From NCBI RefSeq assembly GCF_017573465.1, contig NZ_JAGEPF010000003.1, forward strand, positions 124,001 through 188,000: DNA of 64,000 nt, written 5' to 3'. This DNA is from Actinomadura violacea. Its GTDB lineage: Bacteria > Actinomycetota > Actinomycetes > Streptosporangiales > Streptosporangiaceae. The notes under the pieces were generated by a model. The model had not been told where the DNA came from. It saw only the letters and a program-made list of their open reading frames with translations, and made no database searches. Below, one piece after another: positions 40,801 to 52,100 of this stretch. The stretch's first letter is position 1. Each line of letters opens with the position of its first letter. The translations under genes and the position numbers were made by a program.

Positions 40801-41297
40801 CCGTCCGCGGTGTACCCGGAGTAGGTCGCCCCGGCGAACACCCCAGTCGGGCTCCCGCGCAGGGACCCGGGCGCGATGCCCGCCTGCTCGAACGCCTCCC
40901 AGGCGGCCTCCAGCAGCAGCCGCTGCTGGGGGTCCATCGCCAGCGCCTCGCGCGGACTGATCCCGAAGAAGCCCGCGTCGAACTCGGCGACGTCCTCGAT
41001 GAACCCGCCCTGGCGCGCATAGGAGGAGCCGTCGCCGCGGGAGTCCGCGCCGGCCATGCCTTCGAGCACGTCCCAGCCGCGGTCCCCCGGGAAGCCGGAG
41101 ATCGCATCGCGTCCCGACGCGACCAGGTCCCACAGGTCCGCGGGCTCGCGGACGCCGCCGGGGTAGCGGCAGCCCATGCCGACGATCGCGATCGGCTCCC
41201 GGTCCCGCTCCCGCATCTCGCGGAGGTGCTCGCGGGTCCGGCGCAACTTGGCGGTCACCTGCTTCAGGTAGTCGCGAAGCTTGTCCTCTTGCTCCAT
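34878..41297 (-). CDS. Type I PKS (gene C), one module with inactive ER and KR
   Basis: A 2,139-residue single extension module. It has an N-terminal docking helix ([13 protein letters not shown]), KS with Cys204, EAHGTGT and KSNIGH, and AT with Ser670 in GHSQGE plus YASH (methylmalonyl-CoA). The DH has His985 in [10 protein letters not shown] and HPALLDA, both intact. The ER nucleotide motif HSAAGGVG has become HEAAEAVG near residue 1563. In the KR the glycine-rich loop has become SGGRAAPLA near residue 1750, the LDD segment is missing, and the region of the catalytic Tyr and Asn (residues 1850-1870) has neither. The ACP is intact (Ser2021). The expected product is therefore a beta-ketone; the DH has nothing to act on. 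The C-terminal docking tail contains [12 protein letters not shown], which suits the N-terminus of gene D. The gene starts 20 bp after B, and its stop TGA overlaps a mini-ORF leading into D. Confidence 0.96.
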   Translation of the reverse strand: MEQEDKLRDYLKQVTAKLRRTREHLREMRERDREPIAIVGMGCRYPGGVREPADLWDLVASGRDAISGFPGDRGWDVLEGMAGADSRGDGSSYARQGGFIEDVAEFDAGFFGISPREALAMDPQQRLLLEAAWEAFEQAGIAPGSLRGSPTGVFAGATYSGYTADGAEGAEGYLLTGGLTAVISGRVSYTLGLGGPAVTVDTACSSSLVALHLACQSLRAGECELALAAGVAVLVTPGAFAEFSRQRGMAADGRCKAFSADADGIGWGEGTGTLLLERLSDARRNGHEVLAVVRGSAVNQDGASNGLAAPNGPSQQRVIRAALDNARLAAAEVDAVEAHGTGTTLGDPIEAQALLATYGQGRTADRPLWLGSVKSNIGHTQCAAGMAGVIKMVLALRHEVLPPTLHAAEPSPHVDWSAGHVRLLTEQVPWPANGRPRRAGVSAFGVSGTNVHVILEEPPGTEDADADDIAAADTPPPETGGAGPAMLSPGPSAWTVSGRGAAGLAAQAARLRDFVLDRPDLDVDDVGWSLATTRSAFEHRAVVTGAGRDELLSGLAAVAAGEPAAGVVTGVAEEADQVVLVFPGQGSQWVGMGRALAASSPVFAARLAECADALAPFVDWSLRDVLDGADGAPGLETADVVQPALWAVMVSLAAVWEAAGVRPDAVLGHSQGEIAAACVAGILSLEDAAKVVALRSKALTVLAGRGGMLSVAEDAVKVRERLAERGERLSVAAVNGPEATVVSGEPEALDELAAACEAESVRTRLLPVDYASHSAQVEAIEQEIVDVLKGIVPGQAKIQMVSAMTGEFLDGPELDAFYWYASLRAPVEFDRAIRVLAEAGHQVFIEASPHPVLTSAITGTLEETAQAGGSNGMPPVAPVVAGTLRRDDGGPDRLLLSLAEAQVRGVGVDWRAVLPAGRRVALPTYAFQRQRYWPRLDPGVGDVSSAGLEALGHPLLSAAVELADGTGLLFTGRLSTRSQPWLADHAPAGSVVLPGTAFVELAVRAGHQAGCARLRELAVSAPLVLPSGNALSLQVRVGAPDGDGVRSVEVCSRAEDVPDGPWTQHARGLLAPAADAAPTGVDDLAVWPPRGAARMDIEGVYGRPAESGYGYGPVFQGLRAAWRRDGQVFAEVALPEDCDAGSFGLHPALLDAALHATAPAFDTGRGEVRLATGWNEVNLHASGASMLRVRLSQDASGAWSLLAADPTGAPVVSVASLTFEQVPAEQLAAAGAGLRDTLLTFDWVPVPEGAPPADLALIGDDPWDLVAGLTASGATVRTYPDLPALLAATDAAEQVPQTVLTCPHSASPTGLVDELVRDWLDAELPAAARLVLMTRGAVGADAADLDGAALWGRMRAEQAMHPGRLVLADLPAATRPDGGDALRLMAADAGEPELAIRDGAVLARRLARPSGGLVPPDGRVPWRLAAEERGTLDGLALVPCPEAAAPLEPGQVRVAVRAAGVNFTDVLVGLAMVPGAAEMGSEIAGVVLETGPGVTGTAAGDRVLGTVSGGFGPVTVADARLLARFPESWSFAEAASVPMAAAAAWYALVDLAEARPGGRLLVHEAAEAVGMAAVAIGRHLGLEVFGTADPAKHGALVSLGLGADHVASSRTAEFEEAFLASTGGAGMDIVLNALAGELTDASLRLLPRGGTFLELGKTDVRDADRVAADHPGVTYRPFDTGDAGRERFGEILAHTVALLAAGDLPMVPVRAWDVRRAPEAFRYLSQGRHVGKIVLTVPPDPAAPRKPGTVLVSGGRAAPLARPLASTGRAARLVLACREGPAATGLPHLAADMAASGTAVQVTACDPADRDALAALLTNAEAPLTGVVHAADRPTGAVDPVDETAWNLHALTRGNDLELFVLVTSAGETIGGGDGTAACAEALAAQRRSAGLPATALVWEPADATEAEAGTLLEAALSGDEVVLISARPDLSGLRARAAQGADVPALWRDLIGGPTAPPAAASGDGDDGHALARRLAGLSAAERNRLLLDLVNAHVAAVLGHASPNAIEPGRAFSSIGFDSLTAVELRNRLNAATGLRLPATLIFDHPTPVAIAELLRESLTADDGDSAESEEERFRNALASIPLSRFRDAGLMDALLRLAELDDDAPAPDGNGQLESIDAMDAESLVRMAFGGEEADI

Positions 41298-41317
41298 TTA
41301 CCTCAGCCGTCTCCTGG

Positions 41318-44300
41318 CTAGTCGAAGTCGGAGGTGCCCAGTTCCTTTTCGACGAGGTCGAACATCTCCTCGTCGGTCGCCGTTTCCAGTTCGTCGTCGA
41401 CCGGTTCGCCTGATGTCTCGCCGTCCCGCAGTCCCTGAGCGATGGCCTCCAGCCGAAGCGCGATGTCGAATCGGCTCACGCCGTTCCCGCCCAGGGACGA
41501 GAGAATGGATTCCAGCCGGTCGAGTTCCGCCGGGACCGACGATTCCGCGCTGTCATCACCGAACATCTCGGCGCGGAGGCGGCCGGCGAGGGCGGCCGGG
41601 GTCGGGTGGTCGAAGACCACGGTGGCCGGCAGTCGCCGCCCGGTCGCGGCGGTCAGCCGGTTCCGCAGCTCGACGGCGGTGAGCGAGTCGAAGCCCAGAT
41701 CGCGGAACGCCCGGCCGGGCGCGACGGCGTCGGACGAGCGGTGCCCGAGGACGGCGGTGGCCTCGGCGCGGACCAGGGTGACCAGCGCGCGCTCCTGCTC
41801 GGCGCGCGGCCGTCCTGCCAGCCGCTCGGCGAGCGCCGCGCCGGCCCCATCGCCGCCGTGTTCCGGTTCCCCCTCGGCGGCGACGAGGGTCCAGGCGACC
41901 TCGGGCAGGTCGGCGATCAGCGGGCTGGGCCGGTGCAGGGTGAAGACGGGGGTGAACCGGGTCCAGTCCACGTCGGCGACGGTCACCGGGCCTTCGTCGG
42001 CGTCCAGCACCTGCCCTAGGGCGCCTACGGCCAGGTCGGGGTTCATGACCCGCATACCGAGGCGTTGCAGCTGGTCTCCGCCTTCACCAGAGCCCATACC
42101 GCCGCCGCCCCACAAACCCCACGCCACCGACGACCCGACCAAACCCCTCGCACGCCGGGCCTCTGCCAGAGCGTCCAGGAACGCGTTGGCCGCCGCGTAA
42201 GCGGACTGACCACCACTGCCCCAGGTCGCCGCGCCCGAGGAGAACAGCACGAACGCATCCAGATCCAGTTTCGACGTCAGCTCGTCCAGCAGCGCCGCAC
42301 CCGTGGCCTTCGCCGACAGCACGGCGGCGAGTTCCTCTCGGTCAAGATCGCGCAGTGGGGTCGCCTGTCCGCTGCCCGCCGCATGCAGGACCGCGCTCAG
42401 CGGCGGGCCGTCCGCCGCGATCCGGTCCAGCAGCCCGGCCAGTTCGTTGCGCCGTCCGGTATCACCGGCCACGACCTCGGCCCGGACGCCTCGCTCGGCC
42501 AGCCGGGCCGCCAGCTCCGCTACCCCGGCCGCCGCCGGCCCTGACCGGCTCACGAGCACCACCTTCGAGGCACCGCGCCCGGCCAGCCACCGGGCGACGT
42601 GCCCGCCGACCCCGCCCGTTCCGCCGGTCACCAGGACGGTGCCGCGCGGGCTCCAACGGCGGCCGTCGTCGCGCGGCCGCGGAGCGCGGGTCAGGCGGCG
42701 GGCCATGCTTCCGGAGGCCCGGATGGCGAGCTGATCCTCCCCGGCCCCGGCCAGCGCGGCGCAGAGCCGCGCGGCGACCCGCTCGTCCCACACCGGCGGC
42801 ATATCGACCAGACCGCCCCAGCGGTCCGGATGCTCAAGGCCCGCGACCCGGCCAAGCCCCCACACCTGCGCCTGCACCGCGCTCTCCACCGGCTCGTCGC
42901 TGGCGGAGACCGCGCCGCGGGTGACCGCCCACAGTGGCGCGTCGATCCGGAGGTCGCCGAGCGCCTGGACGAGCGCGACCGTCCCTGCCAGCCCCCCGGC
43001 CACGACCGGGAACCCCGGCAGCGGAGCCTCCTCCAGTGCCAGCAGCGACACCACTCCTGCGACGTCCGGACGCCCATCGGCCTCCAGCACCCGGTCGATC
43101 AGCCCGGCGAAGACGGCGCGGTCCGCATCGTCCGGGGCCGCCTCGACCACCACGACTCGGGCACCCCGGTCCGACATCGCTTGGACGGTCCCGTCCAGGA
43201 GTTCAAGGGTCGGCGCATGTGTCGGGGCGATCAGGAGCCACGTGCCGGACAGGACGACGGGCTCGGATTCAGGGACCGGTACCCAGGAGACCCGGTAGCG
43301 CCAGCCAGATACCGCAGCTGCATCTCGCTCCTGCCGTCGCCAGGACGCGAGTGCTGGGAGTACCTCGCTCAAGCGCTGGTCGTCGACCGCCAATGCCTCA
43401 GCGAGGCCGGTCACGTCTCCGTCTTCGACTGCTGCCCAGAAGTCGGCCTCGGCGCCCTCACCACCTCCAGCGGTCGGCTCGGGCGTGATGGGCTCTGGCC
43501 AGAAACGCTCGCGCTGGAACGCATACGTCGGCAGATCGACCCGTTCACCGGCGGGAAGGACGCTTGTCCATTCCACGCTGGCGCCGGCCGTGTAAGCCTC
43601 TGCCAGCGAGGTCAGCAGCCGGTCGGCGCCGCCATCGTCGCGCCGGAGTGTCCCGATCGCGGTCGTCGAGGCCGGGTCGGACGTCACCGCCTCCAGGGTC
43701 TCGATGATCGGGGCGGTCAGCACCGGATGCGGCGAGGTCTCGATGAACATCCGGTGGCCCGCCTCGGCCAGCACCCGGATCGCCCGGTCGAACTCCACGG
43801 GCGCGCGCAGGCTGGCGTACCAGTAGGACGCGTCGAGTTCGGGACCGTCCAGGAACTCCCCGGTCATCGCCGACACCATCGGCAGACGCGTCCGACCAGG
43901 CGCGATGTCCTTGAGAACGTCCCGGATCTCTTGTTCGATCGCCTCCACCTGCGCGCTGTGGGAGGCGTAGTCGACCGGCAGCAATCTGTTCCGTACCGAC
44001 TCGGCCTCACAGGCGGCGGCCAGTTCCTGCAAGGCGTTCGGCTCGCCGGAAACGACCGTGGCCGCGGGTCCGTTCACCGCCGCGACCGACAGCCGGTCGC
44101 CCCAGGCCGACAGCCGCTCCCGTACCTTGCCGGCGGGTTCGGCGATCGACAGCATCCCCCCACGACCGGCCAGGACGGTCAGCGCCTTGCTGCGCAGCGC
44201 CACGACCTTGGCCGCGTCTTCCAGGCTCAGGATCCCGGCCACACAGGCGGCAGCGATCTCACCCTGAGAGTGCCCGACCACCGCATCCGGCTGGACGCCC

Positions 44301-46150
44301 GCCGCTTCCCACACTGCGGCCAGCGACACCATCACCGCCCACAAGACCGGCTGCACGACATCGGCCGTCTCCAGACCAGGGGCCCCATTCACGCCGGCCA
44401 GCACGTCCTGCAACGACCAGTCGACGAATGGCGCGAGGGCCGCTGCGCATTCGGCCAACCGTGCTGCGAACACCGGAGACGAGGCCGTCAACTCCCGGCC
44501 CATCCCGATCCACTGCGAGCCCTGGCCCGGGAAGACGAACACCACCCGGCCTGCTTCGCCCGCAAGGCCGCTGACCGCCCCGGCGGCGGGCTCGCCCGCC
44601 GCGACCGCTGTCAGCCCGGCCATCAGCTCGTCGGGGTCGTCGCCGGTGACGACGGCTCGATGCTCGAAAGCCGAACGCGTCGTGACCAGCGACCAACCAA
44701 CGTTCACCGGGTCCAGGTCAGGCCGCGCCATCACGAACTCGCGCAGTCGACCTGCCTGCGCCGCCAACCCGCCAGCAGTACGCGCCGACAGCGGCCATAC
44801 CACCGGCCCGCCCATCAGCACCGGCACCGGGCTCTCCTCCGGAACGTCCGCCAGGCTCTCCGCCGGGGCGGGGGGCTCCTCGAGGATGATGTGCGCGTTC
44901 GTCCCGCTGATTCCGAAGGCGGAGACTCCGGCGCGGCGCGGCGCCCCCTCCGTGGACCACTGCATGGCTTCGTTCAGCAGCCGCACCGCACCGGACGACC
45001 AGTCCACATGCGGTGTCGGCTCGTCCGCGTGCAGGGTGCGGGGCAGCAGCCCGTGGCGCAGTGCGAGCACCATCTTGATGATTCCGGCGACTCCGGCGGC
45101 GGCCTGGGCGTGCCCGATGTTGGACTTGATCGACCCGAGCCACAACGGTCTGTCGTCCGGACGGTCCTGCCCATAGGTCGCCAGCAGGGCTTGCGCTTCG
45201 ATGGGGTCGCCGAGTTCGGTGCCGGTGCCGTGGCCTTCCACGGCATCGACCTGGTCGGCGGTGAGCCGGGCGTTGGCCAGGGCGGCGCGGATGACTCGCT
45301 GCTGCGACGGCCCATTGGGAGCGGTCAGCCCGTTGGACGCACCGTCCTGGTTGATCGCACTGCCCCGCACGACCGCCAGCACCGGATGCCCATTGCGGAG
45401 CGCGTCCGACAGGCGCTCCACCAGCACCATGCCCGCGCCCTCAGCCAACCCCATCCCGTCCGCCGACGCACCGAACGCCTTGCAACGCCCATCGGCCGCC
45501 AACACCCGCTGCCGCGAGAACCCCACGAACTCCGCCGGATCCGCCATCACCGCCACACCACCGGCCAGAGCCATCCCGCACTCCCCCGAGCGCACCGCCT
45601 GACACGCCAGATGCAACGCCACCAGCGACGACGAGCACGCCGTGTCCACCGTGACCGCAGGGCCTTCCAGGCCCAGCACATACGACACCCGACCGGAGAT
45701 CACGCTGCCGGAGTTGCCGGTGACGAGATGTCCTTCCGCACCTTCCATCCCGGCGCCGCGGCCCAGGTAGCCGGACGAGGATGCTCCGGCGAACACTCCG
45801 GTCGAGGTGCCGCGCAGCGACAGCGGATCGATGCCCGCACGCTCCAACGCCTCCCACGCCGTCTCCAACAGCAACCGTTGCTGCGGATCCATCGCCAAGG
45901 CCTCACGTGGACTGATCCCGAAGAACCCCGGATCGAACTCGGTGGCCCCGAGGACGAACCCGCCGCGGCTCGTGTAGGAGGTCCCGGCGCGGTCCGGGTC
46001 GGCGTCGATCAGCCCGTCGAGCTCCCAGCCGCGGTCCACGGGGAAGGGGGACGTCGCGTCCGACTCGCGGGCGAGCAGGTCCCAGAGGCGGTCGGGGTCG
46101 CCGGCGCCACCTGGGTAGCGGCAGCCCATGCCGACGATCGCGACGGGCTC
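41318..46150 (-). other. PKS B module 4: KS-AT(methylmalonyl)-KR(A1)-ACP plus docking domain
   Basis: Residues 5241-6850 of gene B. KS Cys5412 with EGHGTGT (Glu-Gly in place of the usual Glu-Ala; the His is kept) and KSNIGH. AT Ser5868 with YASH, methylmalonyl. The KR has Tyr6558, Trp in ATWGS, and Gln three before Tyr, hence A1. ACP Ser6729. The last 60 or so residues are a helix plus acidic tail, a docking domain of the same class as that on gene A. Predicted result: alpha-methyl, beta-hydroxy extension. Confidence 0.9.
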
Positions 46151-49100
46151 GTCCGTTGCGGCCACCGGACGGGCCGGGGCCGAGGCGGTCTCGGCCGGAA
46201 CCCCCAGCAGCTCGGTGATCACCTGCCGGGCGAGCACTTGCGGGGACGGGTAGTCGAACACGGCCGTCGAAGGCAGCTTCAGGCCCGTCTCGGCGTTCAG
46301 CCGATTGCGGAGCTCGACGGCGGTGAGCGAGTCGAACCCCATATCGCGGAACGCCCGCGTCGCCCCCACCTCGTCCGGCGACGCATGCCCCAACACCGCC
46401 GCCGCATGCACCCGAACCAGGTCTGCGACCACCCTTTCCCGTTCCGCCGGAGTGACCGCAGCGAGGCGGGCGGTCAGCTCCCCGGCCTCACCGGAGGTGT
46501 CCGGGCCGGTGGCGTCCGCCACGGCGAGCCGCTTCACCTCGGGGAGGCCGTCCAGCAGCGGCCACGGCCGGGCGGCGGTGAAGACGGGTGCGTACCGGGT
46601 CCAGTCGACGTCGGCGACGGCGAGGAAGGTCTCGTCGTCGGCGAGCACCTGGCCGAGTGCGGTGAGCGCGGGCGCCGGGTCGAGGAATCCCATGCCCTGC
46701 CGGAGCAGCCAGGTCACGATCGGCGGCAGTTCGGCGTCGAGGTCTTCGGGCTCGCGGGTGTCCCAGACGCCCCACGCCACCGACGTCGCGGGCAGCCCAC
46801 GGGACCGCCGCTCCATGGCCAGCGCATCCAAGTGGGCGTTGGCCGCGGCATAAGCGCCGTGGTCGCTGCCGCCCCAGGTCGCGGCGATCGAGGAGAACAG
46901 TACGAACGCGTCCAGGTCCTGGTCGGCGGTCAGCTCGTCCAGCCAGCGCGCGCCATCGACCTTCGCGCCGAGCGCTTCGGACAGTTCATGCAGGTCCACG
47001 CCGTCCAGCGGTGTGAGGCGGAGGGCGACCGCCGCGTGCATGACCGTGCTCAGCGCCGGACCGGTGGCGTCGACCCAGTCGAGCAGGCCCGCCACCTGGT
47101 CGCGTTCGGCGACGTCGCAGGCGACGATGCCGACGGTGGTCCCGGCCGCCGCCAGTTCCGCGGCGAGCCGCGCGCCGCCCTTTATGTCCGTGCCGCGCCG
47201 GCTGGTCAGCACGACGTTCGGCGCGCCGCACCGGGCGAGCCAGCGGGCGAGGTGCGGTCCGATCGCGCCGGTCGCACCGGTTACCAGGACGCTGCCGCGC
47301 GGCGTCCACCGGTGGTCGCCGTTGCGACGCGGCGTGGCGCGGACCAGCCGGCGGGCCAGGATCCCCGACGGCCGCACCGCGACCTGGTCCTCACCACAAC
47401 CTGCCAGCACCGCGCACAACCGAGCAGCCGCCCGATCGTCCAAGACCGACGGCAGATCGACCAGCCCACCCCAACGGTCCGGGTGTTCCAGACCGGCGAC
47501 CCGTCCCAGACCCCAGGCCTGCGCTTGGACAGGGCTGACCGGGACCTCGCCCGGGCCAGCGGCCACGGCACCCGACGTCACCACCCAGAGCGGCGCTTCG
47601 ATTCCGGCGTCGCCCAGTGCCTGCAGCAGGACCAGCGTCCCGGCCACGCCAGTGGTCACCGCGCGGTGGCCGGTCAGCGGGGTCTCATCCAGCGGCAGCA
47701 GCGACATGACTCCGGCCACCCGCGCGCCGTTTGCCTCAGCGGACGAGCGGGCGATCCGTTCCGCCAGCGCCGCCCGGTCCGGTGCGTCCGGGCCGGTCTC
47801 GACTACGAGGACGTCGGCGCCGCTGTCGTTCAGTGCCTGCACGCACGCGCCCGGCAGGTCACCTGCCGTCGCGCCGGCCGGGAGTACGGCCAGCCAGGTG
47901 CCCGGCAGGACCGGCCGCCCCGGGTCGGTCACTGGGGTCCAGGAGATCTGGTAGCGCCAGTCCCGCAGGAGGGACTCGTCGCGTTCCCGCCGCCGCCAGG
48001 ACGCCAGGACGGGGAGCATGTCGCGGAGCCGCCGGTCGTCGACGGCCAGGGTGTCGGCGAGGGCCCGGACGTCCTCGTTCTCCACCGCCGTCCAGAACCG
48101 GGCCTCGGACGCGGTGCCCGCTCCTTCCCCGTCGCCCGTCGACGCCGGGGCCGGGTCGGGCTGCGGCCAGAACGTCCGGTGCTGGAAGGCGTACGTCGGC
48201 AGGTCCACCGTGCGCCCGCCGCCGAGGACCGCCGTCCACTCCACCTCGATGCCGGACGTGGACGCCTCGGCCAGCGAGGTCAGCAGCCGGTCCGTCCCGC
48301 CGTCGTCGCGCCGCAGCGTGCCGAGGACCGCGGACCGCCCGCCGTCCGCCGCGGCGGCTTCCAGCGTGTCGGTGATCGCGGTGGTCAGCACCGGATGCGG
48401 GGAGACCTCCACGAACGCCCGGTGCCCGGCCTCGCCCAGCACCCTGATCGCCCGGTCGAACTCGACCGTCGCGCGCAGGCTCGCGTACCAGTACGCGGCG
48501 TCCAGCTCGGGGCCGTCCAGGAACTCGCCGGTCATCGCCGACACCATCGGCACCCGCGCCGGGCCCGGGGTGATCCCGGCGAGGACGGCCGGCACCTCCC
48601 GTTCGAGCCGCTCCACCTGCGCGCTGTGGGAGGCGTAGTCGACCGGCAGCAGCCGGGTCCGGACGCCGTCGGACGCGCACGCGGCGACCAGTTCCTCCAG
48701 CGCGGCAGGCTCACCGGACACCACCGTGGCCGTAGGCCCGTTCACGGCGGCGATCGACAGCCGCTCGCCGAACGCGGCCAGCCGGTCCCGAACCTGCTCC
48801 GCGGACTCTGCGACCGACAGCATCCCGCCGTGCCCGGCGAGGACGGTCAGCGCCTTGCTCCGCAGCGCCACGACTTTCGCCGCGTCCTGCAGCGACAGGA
48901 TCCCGGCCACGCAGGCGGCGGCGATCTCGCCTTGCGAATGCCCGACCACGGCGTCCGGCCGAACCCCGGCCGCCTCCCACACCGCCGCCAGCGACACCAT
49001 GACCGCCCACAGCGCGGGCTGGACGACGTCGGCCGTTTCCAGGCCGGGCGCACCATCGGCCCCGGCCAAGACGTCCTGCAACGACCAGTCCACGTGCGGA

Positions 49101-52100
49101 GCCAGGGCCGCCGCGCACTCGGCCAGCCGTGCCGCGAACACCGGCGACGACGACGCCAGCTCGCGCCCCATGCCGATCCACTGCGAGCCCTGCCCCGGGA
49201 ACACGAAGACCACCCGGCCCGCGTCCCCTGCCACCCCTGACACGACCCCGGCGGCAGGCTCGCCTGCCGCCACCGCGGTCAGCCCGGTCAGCAACTCGTC
49301 GTGGTCCGCGCCTGTCACCACGGCGCGGTGATCGAACATCGACCGCGTCGTGACCAGCGACCACGCCACGTCCGCCGGGTCCAGGTCTGGGCACGACGCC
49401 ACGAACTCGCGCAGTCGTCCTGCCTGCGCCGCCAGCGCGCCAGGGGTCCGCGCCGACACCATCCAGGCTGTTCTGCCACCGGCCAGCGGCTCGGGAGGCT
49501 GCGCGGACGCTCCGCCGGGCCGCGCATCGGCCGGCTCGTCGGCGGGCGGCTCTTCGAGGATGGTGTGCGCGTTGGTGCCGCTGAACCCGAAGGAGGAGAT
49601 CCCGGCGCGGCGGGGACGGTCCCCGGCGGGCCACGGGACGGGCTCGGTGAGCAGCGACACCGCGCCCGCCGACCAGTCCACGTGCGGGGACGGCTCGTCC
49701 GCGTGCAGGGTCGCGGGGAGTGTCCGGTGCCGCAGCGCCAGCACCATCTTGATCACTCCGGCGACGCCGGCCGCCGCCTGGGTGTGGCCGATGTTCGACT
49801 TCACCGAGCCCAGCCAGAGCGGCCGGCCGTCCGGACGGTCCTGCCCGTAGGTGGCGAGCAGCGCCTGCGCCTCGATCGGGTCGCCGAGCGTGGTTCCGGT
49901 GCCGTGCGCCTCGACGGCGTCGATGTCGGCGGCGGACAGCTCCGCGCCGTCCAGCGCGGCCCGGATGACCCGCTGCTGCGACGGCCCGTTCGGAGCCGTC
50001 AGCCCGTTGGACGCGCCGTCCTGGTTGACCGCGCTGCCGGTCACCACGGCCAGGACCCGATGGCCGTTGCGGCGGGCGTCCGAGAGCCGCTCCAGCACGA
50101 GCATCCCCGCGCCCTCGGCCATGCCCATCCCGTCGGCGGAGGCGCCGAACGCCTTGCACCGGCCGTCCGCCGCGAGGCCGCGCTGCCGGGAGAACCCGAC
50201 GAAACCGGCGGGCGACGCCATGACCATCACGCCGCCGGCGAGGGCCAGCGAGCAGTCACCGGACCGCAGCGACTGCGCGGCCAGGTGGAGCGCGACCAGC
50301 GACGACGAGCACGCGGTGTCCACGGTCACGGCGGGCCCCTCCAGCCCGAGCAGGTAGGAGACCCGGCCGGACAGCACGCTGGACGCGGTGCCGGTGAGCA
50401 GATGACCGGCGAGCTCGTCCTGCAGGCCGGCGCCGTACCCGGCGAAGGCGGCGCCGACGAACACGCCGGTCGGCGAGCCGCGCAGCGATCCCGGGACGAT
50501 CCCGGCCCGCTCCAGCGCCTCCCACGACACCTCCAGCACGAGCCGTTGCTGCGGGTCCATGGCGAGGGCCTCGCGCGGGCTGATGCCGAAGAAGCCGGGG
50601 TCGAAGTCGCCGGCCCCGTCCACGAAACCGCCGGCCACCGTGTAGGAGGTGCCGGGGTGGTCGGGGTCCGGGTCGTAGACCCCGCCGAGGTCCCAGCCGC
50701 GGTCGGCGGGGAAGCCGGAGATCGCGTCCCGGCCTTCGCCCAGCAGGTCCCACAGGTCGTCCGGGCTTTGGACGCCGCCGGGGAACCGGCAGCCCATCGC
50801 CACGATCGCGATCGGCTCGCCCTCGGCGGCCCGCACCGCGGGGGCCCGCGGCACCGGCGCCGCGTCCCGTCCCAGCAGTTCGGTGCGCAGCCGGCCGGCG
50901 AGGGCGGCCGGGTTGGGGTGGTCGAACACCAGCGTGGCGGGCAGCCGCAGCCCGGTCGCGGTGTGCAGCCGGTTGCGCAGTTCGACGGCGGTCAGCGAGT
51001 CGAAGCCGATCTCGTTGAAGGCCCGTCCGGGCTCGACGGCGTCCGGCGAGGCGTGCCCCAGCACGGCCGCCACATGCGCGCGGACGAGGTCGAGCAGCGT
51101 GCGGTCCTGGTCGGCGGCGGTGAGCGCGGCCAGCCTTCCCCGGAGCCGGTCGGCCGAGTCCGCGCCCCGGCCGGTCACGGCGGCGGACCGCACAGGGGCG
51201 CCGGCCAGGCCCCGCCAGAGCGCCGGGACGTCCGCGCCCCGGGCGGCCTTCGCGCGCAGCCCGGCGACGTCGAGCCGGGCCGGGACGAGATGCGCCTCGT
51301 CCCGGGACGTCGCGAGGTCCAGCAGCGCCAGCCCCTCGCCGGCGGCGAGCGCGGTCACACCGGTCCGGTTCATCCGGTCGACGTCGGCGGTGCCGAGATG
51401 CCCGGTCATTCCGGTGGCGTCGGCCCAGTAACCCCAGGCCAGCGAGACGGCGGGGAGCCCGGCGGCGCGACGGCGGGCGGCCAGAGCGTCCAGGAACGCG
51501 TTGGCCGCCGCGTAGTTCCCCTGGCCGGCGCCGCCGAAGGTCGCCGCGGCGGAGGAGAACAGCACGAACGTGTCGAGGTCGAGGCCGGCGGTGAGCCGGT
51601 GCAGGTTCCAGGCGGCGTCCGCCTTGGGGCGCATCACCGTGTCGACCCGGTCCGCGGACAGGGATCCGATCACCCCGTCGTCGAGGACCCCGGCGGCATG
51701 CACGACGCCGGTCAGCCGGTCCTCGGCGGCGACGCGGTCGAGGACCGCGGCCAGCGCGTCCCCGTCGGCGGCGTCGCAGGCCGTGACCTTGACGGCGGCG
51801 CCGCCCGCCGCGAGATCGGCGGCGAGGGCGGCCACGCCGGGTGCGGCCGGTCCCGACCGGCCGGCGAGCACGACGCCGCGCGCCCGGTCGGTGCCGGCCA
51901 GGTGCCGGGCGACGAGCCCGCCGAGCACTCCCGTTCCCCCGGTGATCAGCACCGTTCCGCCAGGGCGGGCGGCCGCGGGGTCGGGCGGGACGGTCAGGAC
52001 GATCTTGCCGACGTGCCGGGCCCGGCTCATGAACCGCAGCGCCTCGGGGGCGCGCCGCACGTCCCAGGCCCGGACCGGCGGGAGGGGCAGCTCGTCCGCG

